Below, one piece after another: positions 11,536 through 23,262 of a stretch of DNA of 64,000 bases. The notes below the pieces were generated by a model. That model was not told the origin of the DNA and ran no database searches. It saw only the letters and a program-made list of their open reading frames with translations. Source of the DNA: Acanthochromis polyacanthus (taxonomy: Eukaryota > Chordata > Actinopteri > Pomacentridae). The position numbers and the translations under genes are program-made. The stretch spans positions 27,750,152-27,814,151 of the forward strand of contig NC_067134.1 of the NCBI RefSeq assembly GCF_021347895.1. Direction: 5' to 3'. Position 1 is the first letter of the stretch, and each line of letters begins with the position of its first letter.

Positions 11536-11770
11536 ACTGTTCAAAAGTTTAGGGTCACTTAGAAATGTTCTTATTTTTGAAATAAAAGCATTTTTGTTCA
11601 ACGAAGATGACATTAAATGAATGATAAATCCAGTGTAGACATTGTTAATGTGGTAAATGATTATTCTAGCTGGAAATGTTTCATGGAATATCTCCATAGG
11701 GGTACAGAGGAACATTTCCATCACTCCTGTGTTCTAATGCTACGTTGTGTTAGCTGTGAGAAAGCATGGA
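11536..11770 (+). mobile_element. Second Tc1-like 5' segment
   Basis: CTGTTCAAAAGTTTAGGGTC and the following ~230 bp (including ATCTCCATAGGGGTACAGAG and TTCTAATGCTACGTTGTG) match the leader of a widespread fish Tc1 element. The transposase region is absent. Confidence 0.7.
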
Positions 11771-12049
11771 ATAGTCTGGGTGACCTCAGACTTTTGAACG
11801 CTAGTGCAGGTGAGCATCTAAATATAGCAGGAATGATCATTATCCTGAGCTGTGTAGCATCTATAGACGGTGGAGGAGATGATGCAGAAGTCAGCTCTGG
11901 ACTTTAGATGTGTGTGTGTGTATAGGTGTGTGTATAGGTGTGTGTGTGTGTGGTGTTCCCAGAGTGCCCCTCAGTAGGTGGAGTGTTATTTACCGGAAGG
12001 AGTGCTGAAGCTGCATGTCCTCAGTCTGTGCTGCCATCAGCAGTGGCAC

Positions 12050-12172
<123 letters not shown>

Positions 12173-13189
12173 GGACAGGCTAGGAGACAAGGTAATTACC
12201 ACAGGACCCTTCATCTGGCATCAGCTCAGCTCTGAAGCTCAACAGAGCAGCTAACAGGAGTTCTGTCAGCTCACAGCAGAGACACCTGTGCTCCCCCACA
12301 GGCCTGAAAAAAGAAGACCACTGCTTTTTTTCTGTACGCACGGAGACGGAGGACATCTACACGTGAGCAGACGTTAGATAAAGCCCGTATCTGTCTGCAT
12401 CGTGTGCGTTCTCAGACCCCGGTGTCGCCACAGCCTCCGGTCCTGTGTGTTATCTAGACAGGTGCAGTTGTCTGCGCCCCGCTGTATAATGGGATGTGTT
12501 CGGCCTGTTCCTCATCCGCTAGCGACGAGATGGTGTTCCTGATAACTCCTCTGCAGCTGGGTGAGCCGCGGTGGAGGAGAGCTGCCAGCGGGTCGCACAT
12601 CTGTCCGGACTGGTGCTCGTCCTCCGCCCCCATCGGCTCCCTCCAGATGTTTTCAGAGGTAAATTAGTTGGTGTGTGTGTGTTTGTGGAGCAAATGTGTC
12701 TGTTCAGAAGTCCGGGAGTTAATTAGCTGCATTTTATTTGAGCTCGCCATGGGAGAGCTTCCACTGGAAACTGGGCAGAGTGGGTTTAGTGTGTGTAGTG
12801 GGGCGTTGGTGCTAATTGATGCCTGTAGCGCAAACGTCCCTCTGGTAAACAAATGGCCTTTTAATGTCTGAGCGTCCACAGAGAGCAGTGTGTTAGCTGC
12901 CTCTGAACAGGCAGCATTTCAGCTAGTAGTGTGTCTGATAAAGTAAAACTAAACAAAGTGAATGCTTTCGTTAATTTAATGTCTTTCATTCGCATTTATT
13001 CCAGGAAATCTCCTATTAATGTTCCTGCAGCTGGTGGTTAGTGTCCAGAAGTGATGTAAAAAGCAGCGACGTGGGCCGGTAGAAACACAGTTTAATGGCA
13101 GATAGAAGCTCATTTCGTAGCAACGCCTCGTCCATCTGTGTTCAAACTGTCTTGAGAAATTTTTGCCGTCCTTTTGTAAGTCACACTTT
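12173..13189. other. No gene seen; single-copy-looking interval
   Basis: Moderate GC with no repeat landmark from elsewhere in the window. No reading frame with domain features; regulatory content cannot be judged without alignment. Confidence 0.4.
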
Positions 13190-13700
13190 GGCTGGTGTTT
13201 CTCAGGAACACGGCAGAGTCATGTGACGATCGGTGTATGTTTGTCAGCAGCATTACTCAAGAACGGACCAACAGATGTGGATAAAATTTCCAGGGAAGCT
13301 CAGAAATGACACAAAAACCAAGTGATTAGATTTTGGCAGTGATGCAGCTTATAGTCTGGATCCACGGATTTGTTAACGATTTCTGTATCATTGTCAGATA
13401 GCGGCATGGCGTCACTGTAACCATGACAACCAGTGAACACTACATCAGCTGATTGTGTTCAGCTGATGTAGTGTTTGTGTACAAATCCACCTCTGAGGAC
13501 TTATCAGGACTTATCCATCAGAAATGATGCAAGGAACAACTGGTTAAACTGTGGGGGTGTTTCTGAGTCCCATCAATTCCCGCTACATATTTAGGTCACA
13601 TGATTCGGTATCCGTACATAACATACACATGCAGAACACACGCCTGTGATCAGTGCAAGATCATGTTGTTTGTGGGTGCATCTATATTAAATGTTGCCGT
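13190..13700 (+). mobile_element. GGATCCAC-core dispersed repeat, long copy
   Basis: It carries the same ordered blocks as 1165-1345 and extends further through ACTTATCAGGACTTATCCATC, TTTCTGAGTCCCATCAATTC and ACACATGCAGAACACA. The full length matches 62600-63105 in inverted orientation. An internal hairpin with a perfect 17-bp stem lies at 13436-13475. Confidence 0.65.
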
Positions 13701-14130
13701 GATTTCTGATCATCAATAACTAATAAACAGATGCTGCTTTTCTGACATATGGGGGAATGAGCAGCCTTGGAGGAGGACTGCACTTTGAATAGAAAGTACT
13801 GTACAGGAATGCAAATTTTCAACTATTTTCATCTCTGATATTAGCTGGAAACATTATCAGCTGTTAATCAATTTATTGTAAAAGCTGAAATGATTGCAGT
13901 CTAGTTTCTTCCGTATGTCCCATCAGTTCCCGCTGCCCTCTACATATTTAGGCCATTCTGTGTCCGTACATAACGAACACATGCAGAACACACACCTGTA
14001 CTCAGTGCAAGGTCATTTTGTTTGTGGGTACATCTACATTAAATGAACACATTCTATGTTGCCGTGATGTCCGGCATGACTTTTGCCAACATTTCAGCCG
14101 TCAATGATACAACGACTGAGCAGCCTTGGA
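13558..14130 (+). repeat. Imperfect tandem duplication (~350 bp step)
   Basis: 13558-13694 recurs at about 13906-14070 (CCCATCAATTCCCGCT, CATGCAGAACACA, GTTTGTGGGT). The downstream block GAGCAGCCTTGGAGGAGGAC recurs at 13758 and 14117. The two units differ by several small indels. Confidence 0.65.
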
Positions 14131-14877
14131 GGAGGACTGAGTGCTCTCTGAGTACTTTTCTTGTTTTAATCTGCTACACAGCAAGTTTTGAACTAAAGCT
14201 TGAAATGAAATCTGCAAAATCTGTCAGAAGTATGACATTTTCCCCCAGTAGTGAGCCTTAGTGGGCGGTAGTACGGCAGCCATTTCTCTCTAGAGGTCAG
14301 CAGTAGCCAGTGGTAAGGCAATCTAGTGACTCATTAGGTAGCTAACAGTATGGTGGCCAGCAGTAGAAAGCAGTTACATAACCCAGTGACTTGTAGTGTC
14401 GCAGTCAGCAGTGTGGGATCAAGTAGAGTAGTTATGTGGTCTAGTAGCCTGCAGTTGTTTACTGGTTAATGTCCAGCAGTCGTCGTGTAACAAACCGTAG
14501 ATGATCTTGATCCATACAGATGTTCACCCGCAGTGTGGCAGGCATGACGACAATGGATTCAAAGTTTAACCATTACAGAGGGAAATTCAGTTCACCAGCA
14601 CTTTTTAAAGTCAACACAAGGACGTACAGAGAGTGCAGTTCTCTGCCACATCCAGTGTCTCACAGCTGAAAACAATCTCCACCAGGTAGTTCATGCACAG
14701 CCCTGCTTGTAGACAAGCAAACTGAAAGCATAGCGCTGCCTGAGCGAGGAACTGTGTTGATACAGAGCTGCAGTGACAGCGTACAAAGCAGTCGAGTGTT
14801 CACATAAATGGGGCTGACAATGACAGTCACGGTACAATCTCTCTGCCTTTTTTCCCTGATCTGAAAAATTATGTTGA
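14131..14877. other. No gene seen
   Basis: Several loosely repeated CAGCAGT/AGTAG words at 14280-14480 suggest a degenerate simple-sequence region. No recognisable gene. Confidence 0.4.
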
Positions 14878-15090
14878 CGTGGAAATAAAGTCCCAAATCA
14901 TGGGCCAGAGTCTGAGGCTTGACTGTGTTCAAACGTCTAAAAAGATTCTTCAAAGATCTTCCAAGAATCTCCAGGAGAAGTCAGCATTCAGAGGCAGCAG
15001 TGGACAGAAAATCCAGGAGGAGTTCTTAGCAGTGATAACACCCCAAGAAAAGCCAGAGATACTGAGCTGAGTGTCGTCTTTTATGCTGGT
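14878..15090 (+). repeat. 213-bp direct repeat, left copy
   Basis: About 99% identical to 15642-15854 with only about three substitutions, including GGGCCAG versus GGGTCAG and CTGAGG versus CTAAGG. Both carry the same 63-codon open frame (14879-15070 and 15643-15834), which I do not recognise as any protein. Confidence 0.9.
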
Positions 15091-15641
15091 ATATTTTTTA
15101 CTATATTTTTACTGTATTTTTTTATCATTTTTTACTATATTTTTGGTGTACTTTTACTATATTTCCACAGTATTTTCATCATATTTTTTACTATATTTTT
15201 GGTGTACTTTTACTATATTTCCACAGTATTTTCATCATATTTTTTACTATATTTTTAGTGTATTTTTACTATATTTCCACAGTATTTTCATCATATTTTT
15301 TACTATATTTTTAGTGTACTTTTACTATATTTCCACAGTATTTTCATCATATTTTTGACTATATTTTTAGTGTATTTTTACTATATTTCCACAGTATTTT
15401 CATCATATTTTTTACTATATTTTTTGGTGTATTTTTACTATATTTCCACAGTATTTTCATCATGTTTTTTACTATATTTTTAGTGTATTTTTACTATATT
15501 TCCACAGTATTTTCATCATATTTTTTACTATATTTTTAGTGTATTTTTACTGTATTTTCACAGTATTTTCATCATATTTTTTACTATATTTTTTTGGTGT
15601 ATTTTTACTATATTTAGCTATATTTTTACTGTATTTTCATC
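15091..15641. repeat. 56-bp AT-rich satellite, about 9 copies
   Basis: The landmark CCACAG falls at 15165, 15221, 15277, 15333, 15389, 15446 and 15502, giving a 56-bp period (one unit 57). The unit contains TATTTTCATCATATTTTTTA and ACTATATTTTTAGTG. The array fills the space between the two 213-bp direct repeats. Confidence 0.92.
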
Positions 15642-15854
15642 AGTGGAAATAAAGTCCCAAATCATGGGTCAGAGTCTAAGGCTTGACTGTGTTCAAACGT
15701 CTAAAAAGATTCTTCAAAGATCTTCCAAGAATCTCCAGGAGAAGTCAGCATTCAGAGGCAGCAGTGGACAGAAAATCCAGGAGGAGTTCTTAGCAGTGAT
15801 AACACCCCAAGAAAAGCCAGAGATACTGAGCTGAGCGTCGTCTTTTATGCTGTG
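15642..15854 (+). repeat. 213-bp direct repeat, right copy
   Basis: Second copy of the block at 14878-15090, in the same orientation. It ends at TCTTTTATGCTG, after which the two loci diverge. Confidence 0.9.
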
Positions 15855-16118
15855 AGAGTTCATCGTTTTTCCACGCCTATAGCGCCTATGTTTGAAGAGC
15901 TCGTTCTGACATTATTATACTTTTCTAAAACTATTGCTCAGATGCTGACATCAGGTTATCATGAGGTCATACTCTACAGAGAACAGGCCCAGACATGTTC
16001 TGACTTTGTCCTGTTATTTTGTGACAGATTTTGTGCATGTTACACTGTTATGTGTTGCTCTGTTTCTAATATGTTTTGACCGTTACAACGCCTTAAGTTT
16101 ACACCATTATGTTTGAGT

Positions 16119-16194
16119 GGAAAATCGATTTGCGTCACACCGTTGTCAAGGACTCCTATGTCCTTGACAACGGTGTGACGTAAGTCGATTTTCC
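16119..16194. repeat. Long hairpin (35-bp arms, 6-nt loop)
   Basis: Arms 16119-16153 and 16160-16194 pair at 33 of 35 positions around the loop TCCTAT. The structure sits at the edge of a GGGTCCTCG-family copy, so it may be a junction of element ends. Confidence 0.85.
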
Positions 16195-16545
16195 CTGTAG
16201 GTCAGAACTCCGGTGAAAACGTAAACAAAGCCGTTCTGTGCATCATGATATCGATCAGTTTATATTTGTACAACTACAGCAATGAAAACAGCCATTAGCT
16301 CACACTGAAACACAACTGGGTAGGAAAATACCGGCGAAAATGTAAACTGTAAGTCTGAATTCCGCTTGGAAGCCAAAATGAAGTTAGCAAATGTAACATA
16401 ATCCAATACGGCGGCAAATGTAAACAAAGCCGTCTTATAGCGCCATATTTATCCGCTCCACTCGCCAACTAGTTCCACTCAACCAGTTCCAGGTAACATC
16501 AAAATGTCGTAAGTCGAGGACGTCGTAAACCGAGGACCTCCTGTG
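16195..16545. mobile_element. GGGTCCTCG-family copy C
   Basis: The interior closely matches 640-930 (ACTCCGGTGAAAACGTAAAC, TCACACTGAAACACAACT, AACTAGTTCCACT). The right end reads GTCGAGGACGTCGTAAACCG then GAGGACCTCC. Confidence 0.65.
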
Positions 16546-16854
16546 CTCCATGCATCTTTTTCTCCAAAGTATGTGATTTTTCTTCACACCAGAAATACAT
16601 GTTTATACCAACAAAACATCAGTCGTTCCTAGAATACTCAACGCTATGTATTTCAGACGCAGGTTTTAACTCTATTCTTCAGTTTAATGGCATTCTTTTA
16701 CTTTTAGCCCATCGTACCCAAAAATGTTACACTACAATTTCCCATAAAACATGATACAAACGTTTTTGCACCTTTATCCATCAGTAGGGCGTCTCAGTGT
16801 CTGGCATTAAGACAGTGTGGTGTGAGACTCCCAGCAGTATGTAGAAACTAGAGA

Positions 16855-17908
16855 ATACGACGGTTTACGACGTCCTCGACCTACAGCGTTTCGTTGGTTT
16901 CCATGGAACTAGTTGACGAACGGAGTGGATGAATACGTCGTCACACAGCGCTATCAGACGCCTTTGTTTCCATTCTCTGGTTGTACTCCACCTTGGATTG
17001 CGCTGCATTCACTAACTTTTTGTCCTTCATTACGGCTCCCAGCGTTAGTCAGACTCTTCTGATGCTTGGAAGAAAAGAAAAGCCGTCTCCATGGAAATTA
17101 AATTAGACAGAATAAAACGTTCAGAACAGGGCGAAACACTGACGAACATCAGCATTATTAGATCAAGTTGTAAAAACGGTGCAACATATTCTGTTATCTT
17201 CTTGTAAAATGACTCGTACATGCAAGAAAATCATTGATATTCATGACTTTTATAAAGAACTGATGTTATTATGATGCAAGTAACGGCTTTGTTTACATTT
17301 TCTCTGTAGTTCTGACTTAAGGGGAAAATCGACATACACCCCCTGTCAAAAGTTTTAGGACACTGTCTCATTCAAACAAAGTAGAACCTGTCCTACAACT
17401 TTTATTTCATCATATGGATGTGATCAGGGCAGGACTCTGATCATACATGTAAAGTTTCAGGCAGATTGGAGCATGTTCAGGGCATTTACACAGCATTTGA
17501 AATTTCATGGCGAAGGATCAAAATTCCAGAGGCCGCCACGGACACGCCCTTTGACTTTGGAAAAAGACTTTAATAACTTTGGATCATTAAGGCCTCCTGT
17601 ATGTACTGGCCCAATTTGAGGTGAATTGGAGTTTCCCCCTAGGAGGAGTTCGCTCTAGAAAAACATGAAAAATGGGCAAAATCTGACATTCAACGCAAAA
17701 TAGCTCACTTCCTGTTGGGTTTGGAATGTGGCTGTCACTGACTTTTTTGTTCAGCCTGATGTGCTGCACATGTGTACCACATTTGGTAGATACACCCCCT
17801 GTCAAAAGTTGTAGGTTCTACTTTATTTGAATGAGAAAGTGTCCTAAAACTTTTGACAGGGGGTGTACGTCAATCTGTAAAATCTGATCTAAGTCAAAGA
17901 CCCCCTAT
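16855..17908. mobile_element. GGGTCCTCG-family copy D, split by a nested Tc1-type MITE
   Basis: The left end is GACGGTTTACGACGTCCTCG. The body runs to 17334 (CTTAAGGGGAAAATCGACA) and resumes after the insert to end at AAGTCAAAGACCCCCT (about 17908). The split is explained by the MITE at 17337-17865. Confidence 0.6.
17337..17865. mobile_element. Tc1/mariner-type MITE with TA duplication
   Basis: The ends are CACCCCCTGTCAAAAGTTTT and its complement, ~55-bp inverted repeats flanked by TA on both sides (17335-17336, 17866-17867). A second copy of the end begins inside at about 17792. The interior encodes no transposase. Confidence 0.8.
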
Positions 17909-19382
17909 TGCTTTTAAAAATCCCATGAAATGAAAACAAATTTAGTTGCCACTCTTCAAACTGCAGAAAGCCTCAGCGGTGATGTGGTATTTTAAATCGA
18001 AGCGCTCCGTAATCCCAGCTCGTTTTGGGGGGAAAACGCTCCTATCATCGTTCATTATTCTTAGAGTGGAGAGGATGGTGTACTTAAAAGTGATCTGATT
18101 TTATCTAGTAAGTGCTTAAAAATTGCCCATTTGTGTCCAGAATGGAACATCACTTATCTGCATTTCCATCCATCTATCCGTCATGAGCCGAAGTGGCACC
18201 TTTTTTTTTTTTTTCAATTGATGCTTCATTTGAGACACTTCACATGAATAAGGTAATTCCCATGTAGCTCATTTTGCTTTGTCCCTCCTACATTAGAGCT
18301 CTTTATTTTTTAAAACTGCTGCCATATGGACAGAGGAGCATGATGGGAGAGCGGGCAGAATAATAATGCTGGCGGTGATTGTAATAATTCCAGTCATTAG
18401 GAGCTGTCAGTCTATCTATCTGTGGCTGTCACTCACATATTATTATTACCTTCATTGTTTACTGTCTGTGTGGCTTTAGATGCGGTGCTTTTGCCAGGAT
18501 ATTATGCTTTCACAATATTAAGGGGGTGTGATTCACTGCTTCTCTGATGGATGTAACGAAAGGAGAGTAAAATTCCAGAAAAACACCCTGAGAGACCCTC
18601 CAGAGCCGGATCGATAGCAGAGAATTTACGAGCTCATCAGAGGCCTGCTGCTGCTGCTGCCGCTTGTCGACCCTCTCACAGGTTTAAGGTCGGTGTTTGG
18701 TGAAAGGCAGAGAGAGGAGAGGTGTTTAAAGGACTGACTGGAGGTCGGAGCTGCATGGTGCGTCTACACTTGTGCTGCAGGCTGCTGCCGCATCGATCGC
18801 CTTCTCCGTTTGTTTTTCAGCCTCGCGCTGAAGTAGCGAGACCCGCAATTTTTGCAGGTGATCCGATACGACTGAAAATGAACTCTTTTCAAGTGAGATT
18901 TGCGCTGAATCCTTAATCGATGAGCTGAATCGGGATCAGACTCCTCTGTCAGAAGATATGATTTATTTCTGTTTCAGGAGTAAACAGGCTTTCGGCTCTC
19001 TTGTCTCCTTTGTGTAAGTCAACACATGGCAGCTGGTAAACAGACGGGGCTCCATGTCTGCCGTCCAATCAGATCGTCTCACATCATCCTTGGAATTGAA
19101 ATCCATGAAACAGTTTTTCCACTGCGGGATCTTGCCGTTTAAGGCGGCCAATCGTTCTGCATGAAGAAACAAGTACCACCTCAAATATAGGTACTCCTGA
19201 AAAACCTTCACTCTGATTGATTAAAGCCGTTGTTCTTTTTTTTTTTTTTAAACCGTTGCTCTGCAGTCAACAGCTTTAAAACCCACCATACAGGCCAACA
19301 AAACCTCTGTCCACAGACTCAGAACTGGAGTTACTTTTGGTAAATCGAGACTCCAGCGAAAATGTAAACAAAGCCTTTACGT
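17909..19382. other. No gene seen; largely single-copy-looking
   Basis: The part at 18280-18480 is a plain AT-rich sequence with ATTATTATT words. A (T)16 run lies at about 18199-18214. No open frame shows a recognised domain. A conserved non-coding element could be present but cannot be judged here. Confidence 0.4.
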
Positions 19383-20340
19383 CAGGGGTGTCCAACATGA
19401 GGCCCGTGGGCCAAAAGTGGTCCTCCAGAGGGTCCAATCCGGTCCTCAAAGTGGAAAAATTACAGAGAAGAGATTAACTGCAGATTGTAAATTAGTAAAT
19501 CTATAAATTTAAAATCATTTCTAGACCATGACAAGCTGTTGTGGTCATTAAAGTAAAATACTGGATTGTTCATTGTTGTCGTTTTTGTCATATTTTGTCT
19601 TCTTTTTGTTGTTTTTTGTCTTTTTTCTTTGTCGTTTTGTGTTTTGCTTTATTCTTTGTGTATCGTTTCTGTCATTTTGTGTTTTTTGTCTCGCTGACAC
19701 TGTCTGTCTACTTTTTTGTTGTTTTGATTCTCGTTTTTGTCATTTGTCCATTTCGTTGTCTTTTTTTGTTTTTTGTCTCATTTTTTTGTCATTTTGTGTC
19801 TCATTTTTGTAATATTTTGTCTTCTTTTTGTTGTCCTTTGTCTACTTTTTTGTTGTTTTGATTCTCGTTTTTGTCATTTGTCCATTTCTTTGTCGCTTTA
19901 TATCTTTTTTTGTATAATTTTTTCTCTTTTTTTGTTTGGTTTTGGGTCGTTTCTCATTTTTTTGTAATTTTGTGTCTCATTTTTGTAATATTTTGTCGTC
20001 TTTTTGTTGTCCTTTGTCTACTTTTTTGTTGTTTTGATTCTCGTTTTTGTCATTTGTCCATTTCTTTGTCGCTTTATGTCTTTTTTTGTCTAATTTTTTC
20101 TCTTTTTTTCTTTGGTTTTGGGTCGTTTCTCATTTTTTTGTCATTTTGTGTCTCATTTTTGTAATATTTTGTCGTCTTTTTGTCGTCCTTTGTCTATTTT
20201 TGTCTGACTTTGGTCCTTTTGATCATAAACTAAAATACTACGTGGTTCAGCTCCCGATAGCTGTGACTAAATGTTTTGTAGAAACACTGTGATCTGGAAG
20301 TTGTAATGTCTGAATGAAATTGAATATTTTTTCTTGTAAA
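19383..20340 (-). mobile_element. hAT-like element with TTTTGTC array, copy 3 (inverted)
   Basis: It begins with CAGGGGTGTCCAACATGAGG, the exact complement of the right end of copy 1. TTAACTGCAGATTGTAAATT and TCATTTCTAGACCATGACAA follow in reverse order. The array runs 19570-20220 with a ~176-bp higher-order step. The far end (CTGTGATCTGGAAGTTGTAA) is present but the terminal repeat is not recognisable. Confidence 0.75.
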
Positions 20341-20936
20341 ACGAAAGAGAAAGAGCATATTTTTTACCGGTTAAATTATCAGTGATGTAATGACTGATCC
20401 TGCTGCATATTTTGATCTGTAGTTGCTGTAGCTCTTTTTAAAGATGCTTCTATCGTTACCATGGTGAAGCTGGATGGAGCCTCTTCCACACAGGACGTAG
20501 GTGAGCTGAGCACTAACACTCCTGTCACTTCTCACACCGCTGCAGTCATTTCTACACAATGCAAGCATCCCACAGCTGAACCGTGGGTTGATAAAAAAGG
20601 GATCCTTGTATAAATGTTCTCATCACGGTGCTCTTGAGCCCGGACCTCCCGCTGAATCACTCCACTGCAGATGCTGGTGGAAAAACGGTGCTTGATCCGT
20701 TGAGGCGTTAGCGGGCCGCTGCTGAAGTGCTGAGAGTGTGTGCTCAGCAGAACCGTGCCCTGGATAATGTAAAAGTTTAGAGAAAGAGAGCAGCGCCTAT
20801 AGCCCCAGGCGGCCGGGCTCTCTGGTGACTGCAGCCGGTACATTTCATCAATACGACGCCGTAAAACTGTGACATCTACGGCCACATGTGCCGCCACGCT
20901 CTCCCCCAGCAGTCCTAAACTGCTCTTACCAACGCC
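20341..20936. other. No gene seen
   Basis: A 151-codon minus-strand open frame spans 20532-20987 but shows no family motif and runs into the next transposon end, so it was not called. Confidence 0.4.
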
Positions 20937-21144
20937 CTGCACTGGAAAAAATGCCCCTGTCAAAACAAGAAAAAAAACTGATTTCAAAGAACTTTTACCT
21001 TGAAATAAGTGAAAAAAAAATCTGCCAATAGAACAAGTGAAAAATGGCTTGGTAAGATTTCTTGAAGTAAGATGTGATATTTAGAATGTTGAGGTCTAAA
21101 AATTAGCTTATTTTAAGCTGCATTTTACCAGGATTGTCAAGCTT

Positions 21145-21612
21145 AAGTATTGAATGACAAGAAAATGTGTCCGAAATGATGTGAAAATGATCCCAAAGAC
21201 AAAAAAAAGATCTGAAATGATCCAAGCCAACATAAAACTTGTTGAAAATGACAAGAAAATTTCCCAAAATGACTCAAAAATTGTCCAAAATGACTTGAAA
21301 ATGATCTGTAATTACAGAAAATTAGTCCAGAATGACATGAAATTTGTCCTAAATGACTTGAAAATTATCCCAAAGACGCAAAAATGATCCAAAATGATGA
21401 GAAAAGATCCAAGCGATTTTAAAACTTGTTGAAATTGACAAGAAAACTGTCCAAAATTACTCAAAAATTGTTCAGAATGACATGAAATTTGTCCTAAATG
21501 GTGTGAAAATGATCCCAAAGACACAAAAATGATCCAAAATGACGAGAAACGATCCAAGCTGACACTAAAATTTGTTGAAATTGACAAGAAAATTGTCCAA
21601 AATGGCTCGAAA
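21145..21612. repeat. AAAATGATCC satellite block 1
   Basis: Units such as AAAATGATCCCAAAGACA, AATTGTCCAAAATGACT and ACATGAAATTTGTCCTAAAT are shared with 23455-24311 and 25680-26160. Confidence 0.8.
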
Positions 21613-22253
21613 ATTGTCCGTTACGTTGGCATCGGAACCCGATACTGATACTGGATCGGATCGACTTGTCTGCTTCCCCATTTTCCACAACATACCGCCT
21701 TTCTTTCTTCTTCCTTTAGCGGATTTAGCGTTTTACTCGCTGCTGTTTAACCCTCCTGTTGTCCTCTTTTACGGCAGCAAAAAATATTGTTGCCTAGTCT
21801 GAAAAAAATCCAAAAGTTCAGCAACGAACTTCTAAAAATTTGAAAAATCTTCAGGAAGAAAATTCCTTAAAGTTTTTCCTTTAAAGCTTTATTTAAAAAG
21901 AAAAATCCTCCAATTTGGCAAGAAATAATTTTTTTATTTTTTTTTAAGAAATTGTAAAATTTTTCAAACAATGAATAAAATGTTTTTAAAAAAAACCTTA
22001 TAAACATCTAAAATGATTCCATATATATCGGTAAAAGTTCTAATATTTTCTTTAAGAGCATTCGGGAAAATCCAAATCCAACATTCACTGGATTTTGGTA
22101 GATTTTTTTCTAATGTTCTTAAAGAAACATTTTTTTAATATTTGTTTTTTTCCACCACAAAATGTTCAAAAATTTCCCCAAAAAATGTGAAAATGTGGAA
22201 GTTTTCACTGTGAATATATATATATATATATTTTTCCCCCACATTTTTAACCT

Positions 22254-22583
22254 TTAACCCTCATGTTGTCCTTACCAAAAAATGCTGTTGCCTTGTCTGA
22301 AAAAAGTCCAAAAATTCAGAAAAAATTCCCCCAAATTTATAGAAAATTTGCAAAATCTTCAAGGAGAAAATTCCTGAAAATTTTCCCTCAAAAGTTTTAT
22401 TTATTAAAATAAAAAATCCCCAGATTTGACAGCAAAATTCACTGGATTTTGGTTGATTATTTTTTCTGAATGTTCTCAAACATTTTTTTATTTGTTTTTT
22501 TTCCAACAAAAAAATGTTTAAAAAATTTCCTAAAAAAAATTTGAAAATGTGGAATTTGGCCTGCAGGATGACCGGAGGGTTAA
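22254..22583. mobile_element. TTAA-flanked piggyBac-like MITE
   Basis: TTAACCCTCATGTTGTCC at the left and GGATGACCGGAGGGTTAA at the right form short inverted ends with the TTAA duplication typical of piggyBac. A related left end starts at 21747 (TTAACCCTCCTGTTGTCC). The interior is AT-rich without a transposase. Confidence 0.65.
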
Positions 22584-22747
22584 ACAAGATAATTTCCACA
22601 TTGTTTGACTTAACAAGATATTTAAGATGCTTTGTCTTAAAATGAGTCCCTCCATCTGCTGAGATGTCACTTAAATTGAGAAAGATGAGACATTTAGACG
22701 AAAAATAAGACAAACAGACTGGGTAGGATTTAGAGTTTTTGCGGTGT

Positions 22748-23262
22748 GCCCTGTTTCCTCGCCAGTCGAGCGTTTGTGCTCAGCAGCCGGAATCACATAA
22801 TGTTTAATTTGGGGTGCTGAGTGTAGACTGAGTGTGCCTCGGTGGTATTTCCATAACTCCGTCTCCGCTCACCACGATGCAGCACGGAGCCGGAACATTG
22901 TACAACCGCAATGTCACCCAGTCGGACAGTGAAATGTATTACCTGCATGAATCACGTTGTCATTTGCAATTTATGAGGCGGCTTAGCATTCAGAGCACAG
23001 GCCTGGTCGGTGTGGGGAGCCGGCTCAAGCTGTTCGCAGTGAAAGGCTCCTCTCAGGACGCCCAGGAGTCGGCATCCACGTTTTTTAAATCCAAACTTCT
23101 CTACCACGGTTTGTTTGAAGATAAAAACTAAAGACTTTTCTTGTCTTCAAAAAAAAAAAGGAGCTAATTTCTCAGTTTTTAACTCATTTCAGCAGCTGGA
23201 CCTGAGTAAAGTCACTTTAACACTGGACAGATGTTGAATAAATCCTTTAGTTATCTTCGCGT
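22748..23262. other. No gene seen
   Basis: Moderate GC and single-copy-looking. A 99-codon open frame at 22832-23131 has no recognised domain. Confidence 0.4.

Larger units (their letters stand above)
20937..22747. mobile_element. CACTGCAAAAA-type element carrying nested insertions, copy 1
   Basis: The left end (CACTGGAAAAAATGCCCCTG) and right end (AGAGTTTTTGCGGTGTG) frame blocks shared with 32800-33757: TTACCTTGAAATAAGTGAAA, TACCAGGATTGTCAAGCTTA, AGACATTTAGAC and AATAAGACAAACAGACT. Between them lie a satellite block (21145-21612), a GATACTGATACTGGATCGG repeat (21613-21745) and two TTAACCCTC-type elements starting at 21747 and 22254. Confidence 0.65.

Noticed and set aside
20532..20987. 151-codon minus-strand frame beginning with a signal-like segment
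   Set aside because: Its start lies inside a CACTGCAAAAA transposon end, and the rest has no recognised similarity.
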